Assembly: GCA_021814605.1 (NCBI GenBank)
Contig: JAKAIB010000003.1
Location: forward strand, 1-34,975
Reading direction: 5' to 3'
DNA: 34,975 nucleotides
Origin: Pseudomonadota bacterium
Lineage (GTDB): Bacteria > Pseudomonadota > Gammaproteobacteria > Burkholderiales > Burkholderiaceae_C
Numbering within the stretch: the first letter of the stretch is position 1; the number at the start of each line of letters is the position of its first letter. The translations under genes and the position numbers were made by a program. Below are positions 21,000 through 34,975 of the stretch, one piece after another. Under the pieces are notes generated by a model. That model ran no database searches and was not told the DNA's origin. It saw only the letters and a list, made by a program, of their open reading frames with translations.

Positions 21000-22952
21000 A
21001 TGTCCAAGCAGTCCTCCGCGGCGTCCGTCCGGATGCGGGCCGCATGCGGAATCGTTCCGTTCGTCCCTTCCCTCCAGCATCGTCGAAGTCCGTTGCCGAA
21101 GCGCGCCGCGCTTGCGCTGTGGCTGGCGGCGGCGTGGCTGCCTGTCCAGGCGCAGACCGGGCCGGCCGATGCGACGGCCTTGCCGCCGGTGGTCGTGTCG
21201 GCGACCGGCTATCCGCAGGCGCTGTCCCAGGCGCTGCCCAGCGTCAGCGTGATCACCCGGGAGCAGATCGAACAATCGGGTGCCCAGAACCTCACCACCT
21301 TGCTGCAGGACGTCGCCGGTGTGCAGATCACGACCAACGGCGGGGCAGGGCAGACGGGCAACGTGTTCGTCCGCGGATTCGGCGGTCCGGACGTGCTGGT
21401 GCTGCTCGACGGTGTGCCGATCAACGCCCAGGACACCACCGGCGTTGCCTACCTCAACAACTTCACCACCGACCAGATCGAGCGGATCGAGGTCATCCAT
21501 GGCAACGTGTCCGCGCTCTACGGATCCGGCGCGATCGGTGGCGTGGTGCTGATCACCACCCGCAATGCCGGCCGGACCCCGCGGGCGTCTGTGTCGGTCA
21601 CCGCCGGCAGCCGCGGCACCGCCACGGTGTCGGCGGACGCGAGCGGCCGGGTGGGAAACACCGAGCTGCAGGCCGGCGTGAGCCGCTACACCACGCAAGG
21701 GATCAGCGCCGTGAACCCGGCGCAGCAGGCCAACGTCAATCCCAACGCCAACGGTTACCGCAACACCACGGCCAGCGGCTCCATCGTCCAGCAGATCGCA
21801 CCGCACCAGACCGTCGGGCTGCGTGCCTTCCGCAGCGAGGGCCGCGCCAGCTTCGACAGCTACGGCAGTTACGCGGCACCTTCCGACACCAATCTCGACT
21901 CGACCACGCAGGAACTGGTCCAGTTGTTCGGCGACAACCGGCTGCGTGCCGGGTGGGATTCGCACCTCAGCCTGTCGCAGCAGACCACGTCCAACACCAT
22001 CGCCAATTTCAGCGCCAGTCCCTACACCAGCGCGTACCGCACCCGTGTGCAGCAACTGCTCTGGCGCAACGTCGTGGCGCTCGGTGGCGGCTGGAAGGCC
22101 ACGGCCGGGACCGATCTGCAGCACCAGGAGATCGACTCGTTCACCGGCGATCTGCCGTCGCGGTCGCGCGACACCCGTGCGCTGTTCGCCGGCATCGACG
22201 GCCGCTTCGGCGCCAACGCGGTGCAGTTCAATCTGCGCCGCGACCAGATCGACGGCTACAGCGGCCAGACGACCGGATTTGCCGGCTACGGGCGTGAGTT
22301 GGGCGGCGGCTTCAAGGTGATCGCCAACTACTCGACCGCGTTCAATGCCGCGCCGCTGGGTTACCTCTACGCACCGTACTTCGGCAATCCGCAGCTGCAG
22401 CCGGAGAAGGCGCATTCGGCCGAGGCCGGGCTGCAATGGGCACAGGGGCCAACGGTGCTGCGCGCGACGCTGTTCCAGACCCGGGCGACCGGCCAGTGGC
22501 TGTACGACTACGCGACCAACACCTTCCAGAACATCGCCAGTTCCCGGACCCGCGGACTGGAACTGAACGGGCGGGGCGCGTGGCAGGGGTGGAGCTACGA
22601 CGCCAACCTGACGCTGCAGCAACCCGTCGACACGAGCAAGCCGGGTGATCCGACGCTGCAGCGGCGCGCCCGCAGCCTGGCGAACCTGATCGTGAATCGC
22701 GAGGTCGGCGGGGTGCTGCTGGGCACCGCGGTGCACTACGTCGGGCCGCGCTGGGACAATGCGACATCCGGCCAGGTCACGCTCGGCGCGTACACGACGG
22801 TCGACGTCACCGCGAGCGGGCGGCTGACGCGGCAGTGGCGCTGGAACGCCAGGGTGCAAAACCTGTTCGACAAGCGATACCAGACCGCCTGGGGGTACAA
22901 CCGCGAACCGCTGGGCGTGTTCGTCGGTCTGACCTGGCAGCCCCGGCTCTGA
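21000..22952 (+). CDS. btuB: TonB-dependent vitamin B12 receptor BtuB
   Basis: Signal peptide, TonB-box-like ALPPVVVSATGYPQ, plug QDVAGVQITTNGGAGQTGNVFVRGFGGPDVLVLLDGVPINAQD, C-terminal aromatic-rich barrel end. Under the cobalamin riboswitch. Confidence 0.9.
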   Translation: MSKQSSAASVRMRAACGIVPFVPSLQHRRSPLPKRAALALWLAAAWLPVQAQTGPADATALPPVVVSATGYPQALSQALPSVSVITREQIEQSGAQNLTTLLQDVAGVQITTNGGAGQTGNVFVRGFGGPDVLVLLDGVPINAQDTTGVAYLNNFTTDQIERIEVIHGNVSALYGSGAIGGVVLITTRNAGRTPRASVSVTAGSRGTATVSADASGRVGNTELQAGVSRYTTQGISAVNPAQQANVNPNANGYRNTTASGSIVQQIAPHQTVGLRAFRSEGRASFDSYGSYAAPSDTNLDSTTQELVQLFGDNRLRAGWDSHLSLSQQTTSNTIANFSASPYTSAYRTRVQQLLWRNVVALGGGWKATAGTDLQHQEIDSFTGDLPSRSRDTRALFAGIDGRFGANAVQFNLRRDQIDGYSGQTTGFAGYGRELGGGFKVIANYSTAFNAAPLGYLYAPYFGNPQLQPEKAHSAEAGLQWAQGPTVLRATLFQTRATGQWLYDYATNTFQNIASSRTRGLELNGRGAWQGWSYDANLTLQQPVDTSKPGDPTLQRRARSLANLIVNREVGGVLLGTAVHYVGPRWDNATSGQVTLGAYTTVDVTASGRLTRQWRWNARVQNLFDKRYQTAWGYNREPLGVFVGLTWQPRL

Positions 22953-22970
22953 TCATCCGCCACGCCCGCC

Positions 22971-23927
22971 ATGCATCCGGAACTTGCCGTCTCGTCCTCC
23001 CCCTCGCGCCGCGCGGTGCCGTGGCGGTGGGCGCTGCCGCTGCTGCTCGCTGCGGTGGTCGTGGCGGCGCTGGTCGCCGGCGACGGCGGCTGGAACCTGC
23101 AGCTCATCGTCGAACTGCGGCTGCCGCGGGTGCTCGCCGGCATCGGCGTCGGCGCGCTGCTCGCGCAGGCCGGTCTGGCGATGCAGATCGTGCTGCGCAA
23201 TCCGCTCGCCGATCCCTACGTGCTCGGCGCGTCGGGTGGCGCCGGGCTGGGGGCGATCGCCGCGCTGCTGATCGGCGGCGCGCTGTGGCTGGGCAGCGTG
23301 GCGGGCGCCGCCGCGGCCTTGCTGCTGCTCCTGCTGCTGGGCGGGCGGGTGATGGCAAGCCGCGACGACGAAGCGCCGGCGCAGCTCATCCTGATCGGCG
23401 CGATGATCGCAGCGATCGCCGCCGCGGCGTCGACGCTGCTGCTCGGTCTGGTTCCCGAGCGGCAATTGCGCGGCGCGATGTTCTGGCTGGTCGGCAATCT
23501 CTCGGGTGCGACGCACGGTCTCTGGCTCTGCTTTCTGGCCGTCGCGGCCGCCGGCTGGATGCGGTTGCGCGAGCGGCGGGACGACCGGCTGCTGCTCGGC
23601 AGTGACGTCGCCTGGCTGCTCGGCGAGCCGGTGGGGCGCGCCCGGCTCGAACTGGTGCTGCTTGCGGCGCTGGCGACCGGTGCCGCGGTCGCGGTCGCCG
23701 GCACCGTCGGCTTCGTCGGCCTGGTGGTGCCGCAGGCGCTGCGCCGTGCCGGGTTGCAACGCCAGCGTGACTTGGCCTGGGCCGTGCCGATCGCGGGCGC
23801 AGCGCTGGTGGTCGGCGCCGACACCCTGGCGCGCACCGTGGCGCTGCCGTACGAACTGCCGGTCGGCGCGGTGACGGCGCTGGTCGGGGCGCCGGTGTTC
23901 ATCCTGATGCTGCGGCGCAAGCGATGA
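22971..23927 (+). CDS. btuC: FecCD-family ABC transporter permease (BtuC-like)
   Basis: LRLPRVLAGIGVGALLAQAGLAMQIVLRNPLADPYVLGASGGAGLGA ... GTVGFVGLVVPQALRRAGL. Confidence 0.88.
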   Translation: MHPELAVSSSPSRRAVPWRWALPLLLAAVVVAALVAGDGGWNLQLIVELRLPRVLAGIGVGALLAQAGLAMQIVLRNPLADPYVLGASGGAGLGAIAALLIGGALWLGSVAGAAAALLLLLLLGGRVMASRDDEAPAQLILIGAMIAAIAAAASTLLLGLVPERQLRGAMFWLVGNLSGATHGLWLCFLAVAAAGWMRLRERRDDRLLLGSDVAWLLGEPVGRARLELVLLAALATGAAVAVAGTVGFVGLVVPQALRRAGLQRQRDLAWAVPIAGAALVVGADTLARTVALPYELPVGAVTALVGAPVFILMLRRKR

Positions 23928-24703
23928 GACCGGCGCGCGAGGCGAAGGCGGCGCTGGAAGTCGCTGCGGTCGACGTCATCGCCGCCCCGGGGATGGCACC
24001 GCTCGCTCGGGCGGTGGCGTTCGGTCTGCGGCCCGGCGAGCGGCTGGCGCTGGTCGGGCGCAACGGCGCCGGCAAGTCGACGCTGCTGCGGCAGATCGCC
24101 GGACTGCATCCGCTGGCGGGTGACGGCGTGCAGGTGCGCATCGGCGGCCTGCCCCTGGCGGCGGCACGCCCGCGCGATTTGGCGCGCGCGCGGGCGCTGA
24201 TGCCGGCGCAACCGCGCGACCGCTTCAATCTCAGCGTCACCGCGCTGCTCGAACTCGCACAGCCGCAGCCTGACGCCCGATCGCTCGGCGAGGTGCTGCG
24301 GCGGGTTGACGCCTGGGAGCTGCGCGGGCGCGACGTGCTGGCACTGTCCGCCGGCGAACGCCAGCGGGTGGCGCTGGCGCAGGCGCTGGTGCAGGACTGC
24401 CCGTTGCTGCTGCTCGACGAACCGGTGGCGTTCCAGGATCCGGGTCATCAGCGGCTGGTCGGCACGGTGCTCGCTGCACTGCACGACAAGACCGTGGTGT
24501 GCTGCGCCCACGACGTCAACTGGGTTGCGCAGCACGCGACCCATGTGCTCGGACTGGGACTGGCGCAAACCGCGCCGGGTGCGCCGGACTGGTTCTTCGC
24601 CGGCTGCGAGCAGGCGCTGACCGCAGAGCGGCTGGAAGCACTCTATGGCTGTCGGTGGACGCAGCTCGGCGGGTCGGGGCAGCGTGCCTGGGTGCCGGCC
24701 TGA
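23924..24703 (+). CDS. btuD: ABC transporter ATP-binding protein (BtuD-like)
   Basis: GRNGAGKSTLLRQIAGLHPL, LSAGERQRVALAQALVQ, LLLLDEPVAFQD; overlaps the permease by 4 nt. Confidence 0.85.
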   Translation: MRPAREAKAALEVAAVDVIAAPGMAPLARAVAFGLRPGERLALVGRNGAGKSTLLRQIAGLHPLAGDGVQVRIGGLPLAAARPRDLARARALMPAQPRDRFNLSVTALLELAQPQPDARSLGEVLRRVDAWELRGRDVLALSAGERQRVALAQALVQDCPLLLLDEPVAFQDPGHQRLVGTVLAALHDKTVVCCAHDVNWVAQHATHVLGLGLAQTAPGAPDWFFAGCEQALTAERLEALYGCRWTQLGGSGQRAWVPA

Positions 24704-24710
24704 AACCGCT

Positions 24711-25619
24711 TCAGCGTAGCGCCGGACCGGCGCGGCGCACCTCGGTTCGCGCCGTCTCCACCACGGCGCACAGCTGCTCGACGCCGTCGAGCACCTGCAC
24801 GCCCATGCGCGACAGCGCGTCCGACGGCAGGGCGACGAGCTGGTGATGCCGGACCGCGGACACCTGCGGGAAGCGCGTCCAGTCGTCGAACCATGGCGTG
24901 GCCCGTCGACCGGAAGCGACGATGAGTTGCGGATCGGCGGCGATCACCGCTTCGCGGCTGACTGTCGGCGCGAGTACCGGGAGGGCGCCGAAGATGTTGC
25001 TTCCGCCGCACAGCGTGATCGCCTGGCTGATCAGCTGCGGCCCGCCGACGGTGATCAGCGGTCGGTTCCAGAGCTGGTAGAACACGCGGACGCTCGGCCG
25101 GCGGCCGGCGTAGCGCCGTCGCAGCCCGGCCAGGCGCGAATCGAAGTCACGCACCCAGCGCCCGGCCTGGACCGGGGTTCCGGCGAGCACGCCGATGCGG
25201 CTCACGGTGTCTGCCAGCGTCGCGAAGGTGTCGGCCTGGCTCCAGTACACGGGAATGCCCAGCGCCTGCAGCCGGGCGACTTCTCGTGGTGGCGTCCCCG
25301 ACTTCCAGGCGAGCACCAGGTCGGGCTTGAGCAGTGCGATGGCTTCGAGATTCAGGGCGAAGGCGTCGCCGACGCGCGGCAGCCGGCGCGCCCAGGCCAC
25401 GTCCTCGGCGCCGCGGATGGTGCCGACGACGGCCCGGCTGGCGCCGGCGGCGGCGGCAAGTTCCAGCAGCTGCGGCGACAGGGCGACGATGCGCCGTGCC
25501 GGCCGGTCGAGGACGACGACGTGCCCGGTGTCGTCGACCACGCGCAGCGGCGCCGCGCCAGCGGCTGCCGGCACCATCGCCAGCATCCAGCAGCCCAGCA
25601 GCAACAGGCGGCGGATCAT
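24711..25619 (-). CDS. btuF: Cobalamin-type periplasmic binding protein (BtuF-like)
   Basis: Signal peptide MIRRLLLLGCWMLAMVPAAAGAA; RIVALSPQLLELAAAAGASRAVVGTIRGAEDVAWARRLPRVGDAFALNLEAIALLKPDLVLAWKSG...YQLWNRPLITVGGPQLISQAITLCGGSNIF. Confidence 0.85.
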   Translation of the reverse strand: MIRRLLLLGCWMLAMVPAAAGAAPLRVVDDTGHVVVLDRPARRIVALSPQLLELAAAAGASRAVVGTIRGAEDVAWARRLPRVGDAFALNLEAIALLKPDLVLAWKSGTPPREVARLQALGIPVYWSQADTFATLADTVSRIGVLAGTPVQAGRWVRDFDSRLAGLRRRYAGRRPSVRVFYQLWNRPLITVGGPQLISQAITLCGGSNIFGALPVLAPTVSREAVIAADPQLIVASGRRATPWFDDWTRFPQVSAVRHHQLVALPSDALSRMGVQVLDGVEQLCAVVETARTEVRRAGPALR

Positions 25620-26257
25620 TGCGGCGCCGGGGTCTTCGGCCGGTACGGACACAGGTCGGCCAGGCCGCAGCGCCAGCACTCGGGCTTGCGGGCCTTGCAC
25701 ACGTAGCGGCCGTGGAGGATCAGCCAGTGATGCGCATGGTGCCGGAACCGGGCCGGGACCACCTTGTCGAGGCCGGCCTCCACCTCGGCGGGCGTGCGCC
25801 CCGGGGCCAGCCCGAGGCGGTTGGCGACGCGGAAGATGTGGGTGTCGACCGCGATGGTGTCCTCGCCGAAGGCCACGTTGAGCACGACGTTGGCCGTCTT
25901 GCGGCCGACCCCCGGCAGCGATTCCAGCGCCTCGCGGTCGTGCGGCACCTCGCCGCCGTAGCGTTCGAGCAGGATGCGGCAGGCGGCGATGATGTTCTTC
26001 GCCTTGTTCCGGTACAGGCCGATGCTGCTGATGGCATCGCGCAGCCGGTCCTCGCCCAGGTCGAGCAGCGCCTGCGGCGTGTTGGCGACGGCGAACAGCG
26101 GGCGGGTCGCCTTGTTCACGCCGGCATCGGTCGCCTGCGCCGACAGCACCACCGCGACCAGCAGTTCGAACGGCGTCGAATAGTCCAGTTCCGAACGCGG
26201 CTCGGGATTGGCCGCCTGGAAGCGCTCGAACAGCGTGACGATCTGGGCGGGTTTCAT
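25616..26257 (-). CDS. nth: Endonuclease III
   Basis: LLVAVVLSAQATDAGVNKAT, HhH LPGVGRKTANVVLNVAFGEDTIAVDTHIFRVANRLGLAPG, FeS cluster C-X6-C-X2-C-X5-C (CKARKPECWRCGLADLC). Confidence 0.96.
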   Translation of the reverse strand: MKPAQIVTLFERFQAANPEPRSELDYSTPFELLVAVVLSAQATDAGVNKATRPLFAVANTPQALLDLGEDRLRDAISSIGLYRNKAKNIIAACRILLERYGGEVPHDREALESLPGVGRKTANVVLNVAFGEDTIAVDTHIFRVANRLGLAPGRTPAEVEAGLDKVVPARFRHHAHHWLILHGRYVCKARKPECWRCGLADLCPYRPKTPAPQ

Positions 26258-26371
26258 CGGGACGATGATAGACAGGTCGGCCTCGCCGCGGCGTCGCGCC
26301 CGCAGACCGGAAGGCGGTTGGCCGGGTGACGGCGATGGTATGATTCCGGCTCGCGGGAACATCCATAAAGC

Positions 26372-26385
26372 ACTGATAAATCAGT
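26372..26385. promoter_or_regulatory. Perfect palindrome ACTGAT-AA-ATCAGT upstream of smc
   Basis: actgataaatcagt at 26372-26385, between a TATGAT -10-like hexamer (26338-26343) and the smc ATG (26402). Confidence 0.35.
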
Positions 26386-26401
26386 CACTTAGACCACATC
26401 G

Positions 26402-33096
<6,695 letters not shown>

Positions 33097-33172
33097 TCGC
33101 CGTGCGATTGTTGCGCCGCGCGGGCCTGCCTAATTCGGGCTTAATCAGCGCCTGCAATCATCGATGCAACCG

Positions 33173-33189
33173 ATCAATCGCCAATTGAT
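33173..33189. promoter_or_regulatory. AT-rich inverted repeat ATCAAT-N5-ATTGAT upstream of cytochrome b561
   Basis: atcaatcgccaattgat at 33173-33189; cytochrome b561 starts at 33219. Confidence 0.3.
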
Positions 33190-33218
33190 TTCTCCACCCT
33201 GATCCAAATCGACACGCC

Positions 33219-33755
33219 ATGTCCGCAACATCCGTCTACAACGCCCCCGCCCGCATGCTCCACTGGTCGCTGGTCGCGCTGATCGCCGTCGAGTTCGGCC
33301 TCGCCTGGCTGATGCCCGATGTCCGCCGCGATACCCAGCCGATCGGGCTGATCGCCTGGCATATCGGCGTCGGCACGACCATTCTGGGCTTGATGCTGCT
33401 GCGCCTGTTGTGGCGCTGGGGGGGCGGCACGCCGGAGCCGCATCCCGTCGTGGCGCCGTGGCAGGACCGCGCCGCCCGCGCCACCCATGCGCTGCTGTAC
33501 GCCGGATTCCTCGTGCTCCCGGTGCTGGGATGGATCAACGCCTCGTCGCGGGGCTGGACGGTGCATCTTGCGGGCCTGCTGTCGCTGCCGGCGCTCGCGG
33601 CGCAAGGGGCGGGATGGGCGCATGAGATGGGTGACGTGCATCAACTCGTCGCTTATGGATTGCTCGGACTCATCGGCCTGCACGTGGCCGCTGCCGGCTA
33701 TCACCAGTTCGAGCTTCGCGACGGGCTGATGCGCCGCATGTGGCCGAAACGGTAG
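33219..33755 (+). CDS. Cytochrome b561 family protein
   Basis: YNAPARMLHWSLVALIAVEFGLAWLMPD...LIAWHIGVGTTILGLMLLRLLWRW...MGDVHQLVAYGLLGLIGLHVAAAGYHQFELRDGLMRRMWP. Confidence 0.92.
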   Translation: MSATSVYNAPARMLHWSLVALIAVEFGLAWLMPDVRRDTQPIGLIAWHIGVGTTILGLMLLRLLWRWGGGTPEPHPVVAPWQDRAARATHALLYAGFLVLPVLGWINASSRGWTVHLAGLLSLPALAAQGAGWAHEMGDVHQLVAYGLLGLIGLHVAAAGYHQFELRDGLMRRMWPKR

Positions 33756-33861
33756 AGACGGGCACTGCCGCGGCGCCAGGGCACACCAAATTGACCACGG
33801 ACAGCTTCCGCGGCGATCGAGACGACGGCGTCACGTTTTTCTGCTGTACTCCTTCGGCAAT

Positions 33862-34209
33862 ATGGAAGCGCTGACGGACTTCATCCTGCATTACGGCGAC
33901 AGCGACCACCTGTTCTTCGTTCCTCAGGCGCGGGACGCCGAGGACGCGATGCGCTATTTCTTCTGCATCGAGGGTTACGGCCAGAGCCGGACCTTCGGAA
34001 CGATGGATCCGGGCCTCTGCCTGGTCGTGCCGCTGTTCGACTACCTGCGTGATCGCGACGCCGTCGAGGCCAGGATCGAGCAGATCCGGCGCCGCGCGCG
34101 GGCGCTGCAGGACGCCCGCGACGGCTTGCTGCCGGTCGTCACTGCATCTCCGGCCGCGACGCCGGCCGACGTGCAGACGGGCGAGGCCGCAGGATCCGGT
34201 CGCGGCTGA
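33862..34209 (+). CDS. Hypothetical protein
   Basis: 115 aa ORF MEALTDFILHYGDSDHLFFVPQARDAEDAMRYFFCIEGYGQSRTFGTMDPGLCLVVPLFDYL...; non-repetitive, protein-like composition; family not recognised. Confidence 0.55.
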   Translation: MEALTDFILHYGDSDHLFFVPQARDAEDAMRYFFCIEGYGQSRTFGTMDPGLCLVVPLFDYLRDRDAVEARIEQIRRRARALQDARDGLLPVVTASPAATPADVQTGEAAGSGRG

Positions 34210-34231
34210 ACACCGGCCGCAACCACGCCAA

Positions 34232-34684
34232 TCAACCGAAACCGTGCGTCAGCAGGGTGGCGAGCAGCGGGATGACCACCATGACGTGCGATTGCAGCAT
34301 CAGCCAGTGGCGCTCGCGCTTGACCTCGGCATCCGGAGCGACCCACGACGCCGTGCCCGCGGCACTGCGCGCCCAGGCCGATAGCCGCAGCGTCGAGGGC
34401 ACGGCCATTGCCATCATGGCGGCCAGCAGAACGATCTTGCCCCAGAGCAGCGGATTGCGCAGCAGCCAGTCCGGCCCCTGGATGCCCCAGACGACCAGCG
34501 CCGCGCCGCTCGACACCACCGAGACGTAGCACGCCCAGATCCAGACGTCGATCCGGCGCAGCCGTGGCAGCGCGGCCTGGACAATCGCACCGGTGCGACA
34601 CAGACTGGTCTTGGCGGTCAGGAAGACGGCGAGACCGAGGATCGCCGAAATGTGGAGATAGAGCAGCAGGGCGTCGCGCAGCAT
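34232..34684 (-). CDS. Small four-TM membrane protein (DUF2214/CopD-like)
   Basis: MLRDALLLYLHISAILGLAVFLTAKTSLCR ... VWIWACYVSVVSSGAALVVWGIQGPDWLLRNPLLWGKIVLLAAMMAMA; lies 9 nt after the Rrf2 gene. Confidence 0.75.
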   Translation of the reverse strand: MLRDALLLYLHISAILGLAVFLTAKTSLCRTGAIVQAALPRLRRIDVWIWACYVSVVSSGAALVVWGIQGPDWLLRNPLLWGKIVLLAAMMAMAVPSTLRLSAWARSAAGTASWVAPDAEVKRERHWLMLQSHVMVVIPLLATLLTHGFG

Positions 34685-34693
34685 GTCGTGGAA

Positions 34694-34975
34694 TCAATGG
34701 GCGGCAGGAAGTTCGTCGCCGTCGAGATCGGCCGGTTCGTCAGCTGCCACGCCCGAGTGCCCGGACGAATTGACGCCAGGCAGAGCGTGGTAGGCGGCTG
34801 CTGCAAACCGCGTCAGCGGCGGATGGATGCAGTCGGCGAGGGTGTAGGTGTTGAGCTGGGCATAGAACGCCGCGGCGCCGGCCTCGAGCATCGGCCGCAG
34901 CAGGCAAAGCGGCGTGAGGTTGCAGCCGCCCTTCTCCGGGCGCATGCACTCCGCCAGCCCCTGGCCGTCCTCCAG
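34694..34975 (-). CDS. Rrf2-family transcriptional regulator, NsrR-like (partial; N-terminus outside window)
   Basis: Reading from 34975: LEDGQGLAECMRPEKGGCNLTPLCLLRPMLEAGAAAFYAQLNTYTLADCI. Cys triad C-X7-C-X5-C plus C-terminal YTLAD motif of Rrf2/NsrR proteins. Confidence 0.8.
   Translation of the reverse strand: MEDGQGLAECMRPEKGGCNLTPLCLLRPMLEAGAAAFYAQLNTYTLADCIHPPLTRFAAAAYHALPGVNSSGHSGVAADEPADLDGDELPAAH

Noticed and set aside
20682-22859. 725 aa minus-strand ORF opposite btuB and the riboswitch
   Set aside because: Overlaps a clear riboswitch and TonB receptor; no recognisable domain.

Overview
This is a GC-rich proteobacterial chromosomal segment. Gene content (smc-zipA-ligA, icd/clpS/clpA) suggests Betaproteobacteria/Burkholderiales. 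It is mostly housekeeping genes. In order: a metal (Zn/Mn-type) ABC transporter (5' partial); folA/thyA on the minus strand; a lone trpB; an MsbA-like ABC exporter; a giant tandem-duplicated UvrA of about 1962 aa; icd; clpS-clpA; lgt; a TauE/SafE-PIN pair; zapB-like/zapA with a probable 6S RNA downstream; a cobalamin riboswitch followed by btuB-btuC-btuD; btuF coupled to nth on the opposite strand; smc-zipA-ligA; cytochrome b561; and an NsrR-like Rrf2 regulator (partial) with a small membrane protein. The items most worth a second look are: (1) the four-ABC-module UvrA, with an in-frame ~30-codon palindromic repeat inside its first half; (2) a recurring arrangement of a -10-like hexamer 6-8 nt before ATG with no Shine-Dalgarno at several genes, suggesting leaderless transcripts; (3) a 6S RNA candidate found by its closing stem and central motif; (4) a B12 uptake locus whose binding protein lies outside the riboswitch transcript and is coupled to a DNA repair gene; (5) a lone, divergent trpB. 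I see no clear sign of a wholly new multi-gene defence or mobile system. All family calls are from motif recognition; no searches were run.
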